A DNA stretch of 64,000 nucleotides from Turicibacter sp. TJ11 (GTDB lineage: Bacteria > Bacillota_I > Bacilli_A > MOL361 > Turicibacteraceae), in contig NZ_CP069349.1 in assembly GCF_021497505.1 (NCBI RefSeq), forward strand, positions 62,001 to 126,000. The letters run 5' to 3'. How positions within the stretch are numbered: the stretch's first letter is position 1; each line of letters opens with the position of its first letter. Both the position numbers and the translations under genes were made by a program. The notes beneath the pieces are model-generated. The model saw only the letters and a program-made list of their open reading frames with translations, was not told where the DNA came from and searched no databases. Shown in pieces: positions 57,229 to 64,000 of this stretch.

Positions 57229-58098
57229 ATGGAACCACGTATTACAGGTCATACAGAATTAATTGGGTTAATTGCAACACCTATTCGACATAGTAGTTCA
57301 CCTAAAATGCACAATGCGGCATTTGCTAAATTAGGATTAGATTATGCTTATTTAGCGTTTGAAGTAGGTAATGAGCAATTAGAAGATACAATTAAAGGAT
57401 TCCGTGCAATGAACGTACGCGGATGCAACGTTTCAATGCCAAACAAAACAGTTGTTCACAAATATTTAGATAAATTATCACCAGCAGCAGAACTTTGCGG
57501 TGCGGTTAATACCATTGTAAATGATAATGGTGTTTTAACAGGACACATTACAGATGGTGTTGGATTCATGACATCTGTTGCAGATGCAGGATTTGATCCA
57601 ATCGGTAAAAAAGTAACAATCGTTGGTTGCGGTGGTGCTGGAACAGCGATTCAAATTCAAGCAGCATTAGATGGAGTAGCAGAGTTAGCTATTTTTAATA
57701 TTCAAGATGCTTGTTTTGAACGTGCTAAACAAACAGTTAAAGATATCAATGAAAAAACGAACTGTAAAGCAACATTATACGATTTAGCTGATACAGAAGA
57801 ATTACGTAAACAAATGGCAGATAGCTACATGTTCATTAATGCAACAGGTGTAGGTATGAAACCATTAGAAGGTCAAACATACATTAAAGATGCTTCAATG
57901 TTACGTCCTGAATTAATCGTTTGTGATGTTGTTTACAGCCCAGCTAAAACAGCTTTATTAGAATTAGCAGAAAGCGTTGGTTGTCCGACATTAAACGGAT
58001 TAGGAATGATGTTATTCCAAGGAGCAGCTGCTTTCAAATTATGGACAGGACAAGAGATGCCAATCGATCACATCAAAGAAGTTTTAAATTTAAAATAA
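57229..58098 (+). CDS. aroE: Shikimate dehydrogenase
   Basis: This enzyme reduces 3-dehydroshikimate to shikimate with NADPH, in aromatic amino acid synthesis. The substrate-site motif is IATPIRHSSSPKMHN, the catalytic Lys and Asp are in SMPNKTVVHKYLD and HITDGVGF, and the NADP-binding loop is VGCGGAGTA. At 289 residues it is normal. Related YdiB-type enzymes can use quinate too, so the substrate range is open. The start at 57229 follows GAGGAG; an in-frame GTG 9 bases upstream is too near it. It is followed by aroQ after 15 bases. Confidence 0.93.
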   Translation: MEPRITGHTELIGLIATPIRHSSSPKMHNAAFAKLGLDYAYLAFEVGNEQLEDTIKGFRAMNVRGCNVSMPNKTVVHKYLDKLSPAAELCGAVNTIVNDNGVLTGHITDGVGFMTSVADAGFDPIGKKVTIVGCGGAGTAIQIQAALDGVAELAIFNIQDACFERAKQTVKDINEKTNCKATLYDLADTEELRKQMADSYMFINATGVGMKPLEGQTYIKDASMLRPELIVCDVVYSPAKTALLELAESVGCPTLNGLGMMLFQGAAAFKLWTGQEMPIDHIKEVLNLK

Positions 58099-58113
58099 GA
58101 GGAGACGAATACG

Positions 58114-58563
58114 ATGAAAATCTTAGTATTAAATGGTCCAAACTTAAACATGGTTGGAATTCGTGAAAAAGGAATTTACGGAAGCCGAAACTATGCTGAT
58201 ATCGTAGAATATATTAAAGAAGAAGGAACAAAACGCGGGCATGAAATTGAAGTTCTTCAAAGTAACTATGAAGGACAAATTATTGAGTGGTTCCAAAAAG
58301 CATACTTTGAAAACTATGATGGAGTGATCATTAATCCAGGAGCACACACTCATTACAGCTATGCGATCCATGATGCAATTAAGGCTGCTGCAGGAGTTCC
58401 AACAGTTGAAGTTCATATTTCAAATGTTCATGCACGTGAAGAGTTCCGTCATAAATCAGTAACAGCTCCAGCATGTATTGGACAATTATGTGGATTTGGT
58501 GAATTTGGATATATTTTAGCTATTCAAGCATTAGAAGACTATAAAGCAAAACAAAATGCTTAA
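58114..58563 (+). CDS. aroQ: Type II 3-dehydroquinate dehydratase
   Basis: This enzyme converts 3-dehydroquinate to 3-dehydroshikimate, the substrate of the preceding aroE product. The flavodoxin-like type II fold is clear at 149 residues: LNGPNLNMVGIREKGIYG with the catalytic Arg and Tyr, SNYEGQIIEWF, INPGAHTHYSYAIHDA with the catalytic His region, and VEVHISNVHAREEFR. AGAGGAGA precedes the ATG. The other genes of the shikimate pathway are not here, so this pair could also act on quinate or shikimate as a carbon source. Confidence 0.95.
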   Translation: MKILVLNGPNLNMVGIREKGIYGSRNYADIVEYIKEEGTKRGHEIEVLQSNYEGQIIEWFQKAYFENYDGVIINPGAHTHYSYAIHDAIKAAAGVPTVEVHISNVHAREEFRHKSVTAPACIGQLCGFGEFGYILAIQALEDYKAKQNA

Positions 58564-58602
58564 TTAAATTAACCTCTCATTCGTTAATTAATATTCATCT
58601 CA

Positions 58603-58640
58603 TAAAGACTTAGTAACTTTTATTACTAAGTCTTTTTTTG
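58603..58640 (+). terminator. Terminator after aroQ
   Basis: AAAGACTTAGTAA pairs with TTACTAAGTCTTT and is followed by seven T. Confidence 0.92.
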
Positions 58641-58647
58641 ATCCTTT

Positions 58648-58661
58648 AGTAAGCGCTTTAA
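58648..58661 (+). promoter_or_regulatory. Weak cre-like box before the small membrane protein genes
   Basis: AGTAAGCGCTTTAA matches cre at 12 of 14 positions. A TATAAT (58684-58689) follows it. Confidence 0.4.
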
Positions 58662-58732
58662 ATATAATTTTGAATGAAAGACATATAATGTAGTAAGTCA
58701 CTGAATTACTTTTTGAAAAGGAAGTGAACGAA

Positions 58733-58873
58733 ATGAAAAAGAGAGGGGTTATCATCATCTTAATAGGTCTATTTATTGGATATTTAATATCATCTTTGTT
58801 TAGCGTAAACGATACAAATCTTGATCATATGGATGAATCAGCTCATCGTCAGCCATGGAGTTTAATCTATTAA
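58733..58873 (+). CDS. Small membrane protein, 46 residues
   Basis: This short ORF begins MKKRGVIIILIGLFIGYLIS, a basic start followed by one membrane helix (about residues 6-23), and ends with a polar tail of about 23 residues rich in Asp and His. Coding is supported by an AAAAGGAAGTG ribosome site 6 bases before the ATG and by the next gene starting 15 bases after its stop. I cannot assign a function. It may be a partner of the downstream two-helix membrane protein. Confidence 0.6.
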   Translation: MKKRGVIIILIGLFIGYLISSLFSVNDTNLDHMDESAHRQPWSLIY

Positions 58874-58888
58874 CTGGGGGAATGCACT

Positions 58889-59563
58889 ATGCAAGAAATG
58901 AAGAGTGTCGAATTAAGGCAGTACATTAAAAATAGTTTTATTAGAAGTGGGTTAAGTTATTTTGGGTATGGCCTTGTTTTAAGTTTTATTACTGTTTGTC
59001 TTGGATATGGAACTTTTTTAAGTCATTCCAAACATATGATGCTTCGTTCTATTTATTATGGTAGGATTGAAGAATATTTATTAATCTTGGGAATCGGTAT
59101 TTTAGTGATGATCAATATTTCTATTTTTTCAAGTGCAATTAAATCATTTCATCAGTTTAAGCAATTTCTGTTAGCCAATGATGTGAAGTTAGTCACCTCT
59201 CATCCAACGACATCAAATCTCTCAATTGAAGTAGCTCTTCAGTATTTAAATGATGAGGAACTTGTCTATGAAAATCGTCATTTAATTATGACAAGTCAAT
59301 ATGTTATTGTTCTTGAGGGAGAGGCTTGTATTCAACCTAGACAGTTACTAAAAGCGGCGTATATCAACTTTCATGATTTTAAGCAAATGGAATCGATGCA
59401 TTTAAACTATTTAAAAACAGTAACACTTGTCTTTGAAAATGGTGAAGTGAAAAAAGTGAACTGTCATTATATTGAAGAAGCAAAAGATTTATTAAATGCA
59501 CTAAGTCAACAAGGGGTTAGTGTTTATCATGGAATTGACTCTTACAGAAGAATCAGTGAATAA
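58889..59563 (+). CDS. Hypothetical two-helix membrane protein, 224 residues
   Basis: I do not recognise this family. Two hydrophobic segments lie at about residues 20-42 (YFGYGLVLSFITVCLGYGTFL) and 62-87 (YLLILGIGILVMINISIFSSA). A cytosolic domain of about 135 residues follows, with alternating strands (LIMTSQYVIVLEG, KTVTLVFENGEVKKVNC) that resemble PH-like or YcxB-type folds; this is only an impression. GGGGGA lies 8 bases before the ATG. It probably forms a two-gene unit with the 46-residue protein. Confidence 0.7.
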   Translation: MQEMKSVELRQYIKNSFIRSGLSYFGYGLVLSFITVCLGYGTFLSHSKHMMLRSIYYGRIEEYLLILGIGILVMINISIFSSAIKSFHQFKQFLLANDVKLVTSHPTTSNLSIEVALQYLNDEELVYENRHLIMTSQYVIVLEGEACIQPRQLLKAAYINFHDFKQMESMHLNYLKTVTLVFENGEVKKVNCHYIEEAKDLLNALSQQGVSVYHGIDSYRRISE

Positions 59564-59598
59564 TAAAAAAGCTTTATCGCAAGATAATGCTTTTTTTA
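59564..59598 (+). terminator. Terminator after the two-helix membrane protein gene
   Basis: AAAAAAGCTTTATC and GATAATGCTTTTTTT form a stem around GCAA, with one T-T mismatch. Confidence 0.8.
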
Positions 59599-59648
59599 TT
59601 GGGGAAAAGGTGCTACTTAGTTTATAATAGAGTCAAGAGGTGGTAAAG

Positions 59649-60353
59649 TTGTATCAATTAACAGGGCGTATTAGATTTAGTGAAATTGGAGAGGATGGCC
59701 ATTTAACACTTCATCATTTAATTAATTATTTTCAAGACTGTAGTACTTTTCATCTAGAAGATATTGGGCTTGGTGCTGACTATTTCATGAGTCACGACTT
59801 GGCTTTTTATATGTTATCATGGCAAATTGAAATTAATCGCATGCCTGTATTAGGTGAAGAAATTAAAGTAGGAACATTAATTTATGGATGTAAAGGAATG
59901 TTTGGTTATCGAAACTACGTTTTATTTGATAAGGATGATCGCGTGCTTGCTTACGCTAACTTATGTGGATGCTTTTTTAATCCTAAGACTGAAAGTTTTG
60001 TGAGACTAACAGAAGAAGAGTTAGAAAAATATCCAATTGAACCCAAATGGGAGATGGAGTATTTACCAAGAAAAATTAAAGTACCAACTGATCAAACTTA
60101 CTTAGAATCCATTCAAATTCATCAATATCAAATCGATACAAACGGACATGTGAATAATAGTCAGTATGTTGCGATAGCAATGGAATACTTACCAAAAGGA
60201 GTCACAATCAAGCAAGTCCGAGTCGATTATAAAAAAGCTGTTCAATTTGGTGAGAGGTTAATTCCGGCTACTTCACAAGATGATGAATACTATTATGTGA
60301 CATTGTATCGCCAAGATCTTAATCCATCTGTCATTGTCGCTTTTAAAATTTAA
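59649..60353 (+). CDS. Acyl-ACP thioesterase
   Basis: This enzyme releases free fatty acids from acyl-carrier protein. It has the double hot-dog fold of the FatA/FatB-like bacterial family: the first half carries LHHLINYFQDCSTFHLEDIG and LSWQIEINRMPVLGEEIKV, and the second half the active-site segment DTNGHVNNSQYVAIAMEYLP, with the Asn-His pair. At about 234 residues it is normal. The start is uncertain: TTG at 59649 follows AGAGGTGG at a good distance, while the GTG at 59640 overlaps that site. TATAAT at 59622 is a likely -10. It stands alone, away from fab genes. Confidence 0.88.
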   Translation: MYQLTGRIRFSEIGEDGHLTLHHLINYFQDCSTFHLEDIGLGADYFMSHDLAFYMLSWQIEINRMPVLGEEIKVGTLIYGCKGMFGYRNYVLFDKDDRVLAYANLCGCFFNPKTESFVRLTEEELEKYPIEPKWEMEYLPRKIKVPTDQTYLESIQIHQYQIDTNGHVNNSQYVAIAMEYLPKGVTIKQVRVDYKKAVQFGERLIPATSQDDEYYYVTLYRQDLNPSVIVAFKI

Positions 60354-60387
60354 CGAAAGGACCCATAAAAGAGGGTTCCTTTTTTGT
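60354..60387 (+). terminator. Terminator after the thioesterase gene
   Basis: AAAGGACCC pairs with GGGTTCCTTT, with one bulged base, then a T-run. Confidence 0.75.
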
Positions 60388-60491
60388 TATAATGTGTCAT
60401 TTTTTTATTCTTTCGTTCATAAACTGTAATATTAGTCACTCAAAGTTGAGAGGTTGTCAGTTAAAGAAATGAATTGGGGTAGGGAGATGAG

Positions 60492-61115
60492 ATGATGGCG
60501 ATAGTTGAGGATGAATGGATGACAGACGATGGAGCTATCTCATTAATTAAAGCAGCAAATGAGATGCTTGATTATTGTGAACTATGCGAAAGTAAGGGAA
60601 ATGAATTCATAAAAATAGCGAATTGTATCTTAAGTCGGCAAGAATATTATGATTTTTTAGATTTATATAAACGTTTTGATAATAATTACGGTATTTTAGA
60701 AAGCTTGATTTCACAACTAACTCATCCAGCAACTATCTTACAAGCCGTTTCGGTCTCTGCAATTATTAAAGAAATTCAGCGAAATATTGACGAGTTAGTT
60801 CAGATCATGGAATTATCAAATGATCGAATGGAGAGTGAACAAATCGATATTCATATGGCGCACCTCATTGAGCAGTTAAGTGATGTTATAGACTTTGATG
60901 CTATTAATTATGATGATTTGTCCGAGGCGATGACGCATACCTTTATGATTTTAAGTGTATTAGATATTTTTGATGACGCTTATCAGCAAGCATACTACCC
61001 AATGAATGTTTTACATATTAAATCATTTGATACGAAACTAGAGGCATATACTTATGCATTAGAACATGGAATTAGTAAAGATTTTATTTTAAATCGTTTA
61101 GTCCATTCGTTATAG
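60492..61115 (+). CDS. Hypothetical helical protein, 207 residues
   Basis: I do not recognise this protein. It is acidic and appears fully helical, with no signal or membrane segment; the middle (IIKEIQRNIDELVQIMELSND and HMAHLIEQLSDVID) looks like a helical bundle. Two Cys residues near the N-terminus (DYCELCES) form a C-x-x-C pair. AGGGAG lies 5 bases before the ATG, and a terminator follows the stop. Neighbours give no clue. Confidence 0.65.
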   Translation: MMAIVEDEWMTDDGAISLIKAANEMLDYCELCESKGNEFIKIANCILSRQEYYDFLDLYKRFDNNYGILESLISQLTHPATILQAVSVSAIIKEIQRNIDELVQIMELSNDRMESEQIDIHMAHLIEQLSDVIDFDAINYDDLSEAMTHTFMILSVLDIFDDAYQQAYYPMNVLHIKSFDTKLEAYTYALEHGISKDFILNRLVHSL

Positions 61116-61146
61116 CGTTTTTAATCATGATGTTTTTATGAACAGA

Positions 61147-61181
61147 TAAAAGGATTGAAAAGATCACTTTTCAATCCTTTT
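61147..61181. terminator. Bidirectional terminator before the patatin gene end
   Basis: AAAAGGATTGAAAA pairs perfectly with TTTTCAATCCTTTT around GATCAC. Confidence 0.92.
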
Positions 61182-62013
61182 AGTGTTTAAAGGAATCCAT
61201 TACTTTAGAAGCATCAAGATAACCTAGTTCGTAAATATTTTTAAGTTTATTAATATTTTTTTCGAATCGACCAATTTCTAATGGAGAAGTGGGGGCGATC
61301 ACCGTTGCTTTTTGTTGTTGCTCGAGTTCTTTAATGAATTTAAGTGTGTCATTATATGTCACGTGTCGATTATCGAGTGCTTTAATTAAATTTGGATATT
61401 TTTTTAATACGTTAGAATAGATTAATCGAAAGCTTTCTGGTTTTTTGATATAACTTCGATCACGAGTTAAGACGATAATGACATGATCACATCCATCTGC
61501 TAGTGCCTGTTTCACCGGAATAGAATCGGTCGCACCGCCATCTAAATATAATCCGTTTTGATATTCAATAATAGGGGAGAAGACTGGAATAGATGAAGAG
61601 GCTTTTAAAATTGTGCTGTCGTGATCAAGATGTGTTTTATCAAAGTAAACAGGACGGCCTGTTAAAACATCGGTTACTCCTAATTTATACTCAATGGGAG
61701 AGTTTAAAAAAGTTTCATAATCGAATACATCGAGCTCATGGGGAATGACATCAAAGATAAAATCTAAACCGAATAAAGATTTCGTTTTAATAAAGTTAGA
61801 TAAACTGAGATAGCGTTTATCGCTAATGTAATTGGTATTAACTCGATAGCTTCGTCCTTTTTGGTTAGATAAATAGGAGATTCCGTTACAAGCACCCGCT
61901 GAAACTCCAATTACATAGTTAACAGAAATTTGATGATCGAGAAAGTAGTCTAAGACGCCACTTGTATATAGGCCTCGCATACCGCCACCTTCTAAAACTA
62001 AACCGATTTTCAT
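61180..62013 (-). CDS. Patatin-like phospholipase
   Basis: This is a Ser/Asp-dyad lipid acyl hydrolase of 277 residues. The oxyanion loop LEGGGMRGLYTSG is at the N-terminus, the nucleophile Ser is in VIGVSAGACNG (G-x-S-x-G), and the Asp is in LYLDGGATDSIP (D-G-G). It has no signal peptide, so it acts in the cytosol or at the inner leaflet. It resembles the RssA/YjjU type more than secreted toxins. AAAAGGAGC lies before the ATG. Its lipid substrate is unknown. Confidence 0.9.
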   Translation of the reverse strand: MKIGLVLEGGGMRGLYTSGVLDYFLDHQISVNYVIGVSAGACNGISYLSNQKGRSYRVNTNYISDKRYLSLSNFIKTKSLFGLDFIFDVIPHELDVFDYETFLNSPIEYKLGVTDVLTGRPVYFDKTHLDHDSTILKASSSIPVFSPIIEYQNGLYLDGGATDSIPVKQALADGCDHVIIVLTRDRSYIKKPESFRLIYSNVLKKYPNLIKALDNRHVTYNDTLKFIKELEQQQKATVIAPTSPLEIGRFEKNINKLKNIYELGYLDASKVMDSFKH

Positions 62014-62325
62014 ATGAATGCTCCTTTTAAGTAAGATGAATAGATAAGAACAGATTATTTTTATATTACAAAAATGTTTAACTAAATAATAGTTTGCCTT
62101 TTATTGTCTATTACAATTCGTATGGCAGACTACACAATCCCTTGATGTGTTAGGATGAATGTCAATTTTACTTGTATTGATACATAGTAGTATTTTTAGG
62201 AAGGAATTTTATCAAATTGAGAGTGGTTTTGTCGAAGAAATCAGATTTATAGATTCTTCACTTTGTCTTGTTCTTCAAACATATGTTAAAATGAAGAGGA
62301 GTTAAAGAAAAAGGAGGTTTTAAAC
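62014..62325. other. 312-base gap between the divergent patatin and radical SAM genes
   Basis: AT-rich. A TAAAAT (62286-62291) before the radical SAM gene is a likely -10, with TTGTCT 18 bp upstream as a poor -35. I see nothing else. Confidence 0.45.
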
Positions 62326-63201
62326 ATGCCTCGATTTAAGAAGGTATATATTGAAATCACAAATCGCTGTAACTTAAAGTGTGACTTTTGTCCAAGTGCA
62401 ACACTTGGGCGTCAGGGACGAGTTATGACAGAATCAGATTTCATTCATATATTAAATGAAGTTAAACCGTATACTAAATATTTGTATTTTCACCTACTAG
62501 GGGAACCTTTTTTAAACCCAAGACTAGGACGCTTCTTACAATTAAGTCATGAAGCGGGAATGCAAGTGAATTTAACAACAAATGGAACTTTAATTGATAA
62601 AGTAGAAGATGTGTTAATGAACGCACCTGCCTTAAGACAAATTAACTTCTCCATTCATTCGTTTGAAGCTAATCAAAATAACGAAACATTAGAAGATTAT
62701 TTATTAAAAATCGCTAATTTTATTGAACGTATTCAGGCCGTTAAACCCGTGTACTGTAATCTTCGTTTATGGAATATGAGTACAGAGGAACTAGAAGCCA
62801 AAAATTCATTAAATCAACAAATTTTACGTTTGATTGAGCAAGCCTTTGATTTAGATGTTTGCTTAAGTGAAACCTTGCAACAGACTCATAATGTTAAAAT
62901 TAAAGATCGAGTCTTTCTTAATATGGCAGAAAAATTTGAATGGCCAACGCTCGATCGAGAAATCATTAGTGAAAAGATGTTTTGTTATGGATTAAGGGAT
63001 CACATCGGTATTCAAGCAGATGGAACAGTTGTTCCTTGTTGTTTAGATAGTGAGGGAAAAATCCCGCTTGGAAATATTTACAACACCCCACTTCAACAGA
63101 TTTTAGACAGTGAACGTGCCCAAAATATTTATGAAGGCTTTTCACGTCGCTGTGCGGTTGAAGAACTTTGTAAACGTTGTGGTTACGCTAAAAGATATTA
63201 A
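62326..63201 (+). CDS. Radical SAM protein with SPASM-like domain
   Basis: This protein of 291 residues has the radical SAM cluster motif CNLKCDFC (C-x3-C-x2-C) at about residues 14-21, and the SAM-binding HLLGEPFLNP segment. A C-terminal domain with clustered Cys (MFCYGLRDHIG, VVPCCLD, CAVEELCKRCGYA) is of SPASM type and should hold auxiliary Fe-S clusters. Such enzymes modify peptides or proteins, or serve as anaerobic maturases; the target is unknown. AAAGGAGG lies 7 bases before the ATG. The peptide deformylase-like gene starts 17 bases after its stop. The clusters would depend on the Suf system. Confidence 0.88.
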   Translation: MPRFKKVYIEITNRCNLKCDFCPSATLGRQGRVMTESDFIHILNEVKPYTKYLYFHLLGEPFLNPRLGRFLQLSHEAGMQVNLTTNGTLIDKVEDVLMNAPALRQINFSIHSFEANQNNETLEDYLLKIANFIERIQAVKPVYCNLRLWNMSTEELEAKNSLNQQILRLIEQAFDLDVCLSETLQQTHNVKIKDRVFLNMAEKFEWPTLDREIISEKMFCYGLRDHIGIQADGTVVPCCLDSEGKIPLGNIYNTPLQQILDSERAQNIYEGFSRRCAVEELCKRCGYAKRY

Positions 63202-63218
63202 AGGAGTGCTAAGATAAG

Positions 63219-63629
63219 ATGATTAGACCAATTATAAAAGATGTTTTATTTTTAGCTGAAAAATCGGAACCAGCGACACCAGCAGATTTAGGCGTGGTTG
63301 AAGATTTAATGGATACGTTAAGAGCTAATCTTGATGGTTGCGTAGGAATGGCTGCAAATATGATCGGCATCAAAAAGCGTATCATCGTATTTGCGATTGG
63401 TGAGATGATTGTTCCAATGATTAACCCAGTCATCTTAAAACAAGAAAAAAGTTATGTGACTGAGGAAAGCTGTTTATCGTTAACTGGTGTTAGACAAACG
63501 ACTCGTTATGAAACCATTGTTGTAGAGTACTTAAATAAAGAGTTTAAGAAACAGACAGGAACATTTACTGGTTTTGTGGCACAAATTATTCAACATGAGA
63601 TTGATCACTGTAATGGAATTATTATCTAA
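63219..63629 (+). CDS. Peptide deformylase-like protein
   Basis: This protein of 136 residues has the deformylase metal-binding core QHEIDHCNG (motif III) and ESCLSLTG (motif II, with Ser in place of the usual Gly of EGCLS). Motif I is CVGMAANMIG, where Asn stands at the position of the usual Gln that helps the oxyanion. All three metal ligands, Cys and two His, remain. This compact form occurs beside the normal Def in some Bacillota, as I recall. It may deformylate another substrate, or be a slow Def. GGAG lies 12 bases before the ATG, a long spacer. Confidence 0.85.
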   Translation: MIRPIIKDVLFLAEKSEPATPADLGVVEDLMDTLRANLDGCVGMAANMIGIKKRIIVFAIGEMIVPMINPVILKQEKSYVTEESCLSLTGVRQTTRYETIVVEYLNKEFKKQTGTFTGFVAQIIQHEIDHCNGIII

Positions 63630-64000
63630 GGTGAACGTCATCTGTTTTTCATAGCATAAAGATGTTTTGTTAAATAAGAGGAGTTCTTCGTATGAAATTT
63701 TTTATTGTGCTAATTTACCTTAATTCAAAAAAATTGAATTCTGCCATTATTATGGACAAAAAAACTTATCTGAAAACTGACAGATAAGTTTTTTTATATT
63801 TCATAAAGACTTTGGGAAATGATTGAAACTTGAAATCTCAAATAGAAGAGATGTTCCCTTAATAGCAGAAAAAATAAGTTTGATTTTTGAAAGTAAGGAT
63901 TAAATTAATAAACATCTCACATATCATTCATATAGAGCGATGAAAACATACATTTAAGATTGTGTAAATGAATAGATGAAAATCAGTCGCTACTTCTTTT
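63630..64000 (+). other. Terminal 371 bases with a 31-codon ORF and a terminator
   Basis: After AGAGGAG, a 31-codon ORF (MKFFIVLIYLNSKKLNSAII and a basic tail) runs from 63692 to 63787, but its last codons lie inside the terminator stem at 63761-63797. The stem is AAAACTTATCTG/CAGATAAGTTTT with a T-run. The ORF may be chance. No gene is visible in 63798-64000. Confidence 0.4.
63761..63797 (+). terminator. Terminator downstream of the deformylase-like gene
   Basis: AAAACTTATCTG pairs perfectly with CAGATAAGTTTT around AAAACTGA, followed by a T-run. Confidence 0.88.

Overview
The window is AT-rich bacterial chromosome, densely coding on both strands. Most genes have strong AGGAGG-type ribosome binding sites, and most transcription units end in a hairpin plus a T-run. 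SufCDSUB for Fe-S assembly, a Bacillus-type galKTE cluster, glgBC(D)A-glgP glycogen genes and several CcpA-like (cre) boxes point to a fermentative, low-GC Bacillota. The overall gene mix reminds me of Turicibacter or a close relative, but that is an impression and not a database result. No rRNA, tRNA, CRISPR array, prophage or intact insertion sequence was seen.

Layout. 1-771 is the 3' part of a methionine aminopeptidase. 972-14441 is mostly sugar use: lacZ, an orphan sugar-binding lipoprotein, a branched-chain aminotransferase, an acetyltransferase, then galM-galR facing galKTE. 14603-22724 is mixed: a WYL regulator, a candidate small RNA, an acetyltransferase pseudogene, a NUDIX protein, an aminopeptidase P and two Na/phosphate symporters. 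23140-28398 is the complete sufCDSUB operon. 28582-32995 has small accessory genes and a MacA/MacB-like exporter operon. 33374-42095 is a glycogen locus in which GlgD and GlgA are one 815-residue protein. 42201-42606 is a coding-free IS200/IS605-like remnant. 42775-48616 holds an HNH protein, a methyltransferase, a SulP transporter and an overlapping helicase/unknown/NUDIX trio. 48868-52803 has two more orphan binding lipoproteins around a PHP-domain phosphoesterase. 53135-56845 has a C_GCAxxG_C_C-type protein and two duplicated dicarboxylate/amino-acid symporters, one behind a probable attenuator. 57229-63629 has aroE-aroQ, small membrane proteins, an acyl-ACP thioesterase, a patatin, a radical SAM/SPASM protein and a deformylase-like protein.

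How the genes fit together. Lactose is cut by LacZ, galactose passes through GalM and GalKTE, and surplus glucose units can be stored by GlgC, GlgD-GlgA and GlgB and released by GlgP. cre-like boxes at lacZ, at the glycogen operon and at two of the binding lipoproteins suggest shared carbon-catabolite control. The points most worth a second look are the GlgD-GlgA fusion, the terminator-bearing leader of one symporter, a three-hairpin candidate small RNA near 16000, the overlapping helicase/NUDIX cassette, and three substrate-binding lipoproteins with no transporter genes beside them.
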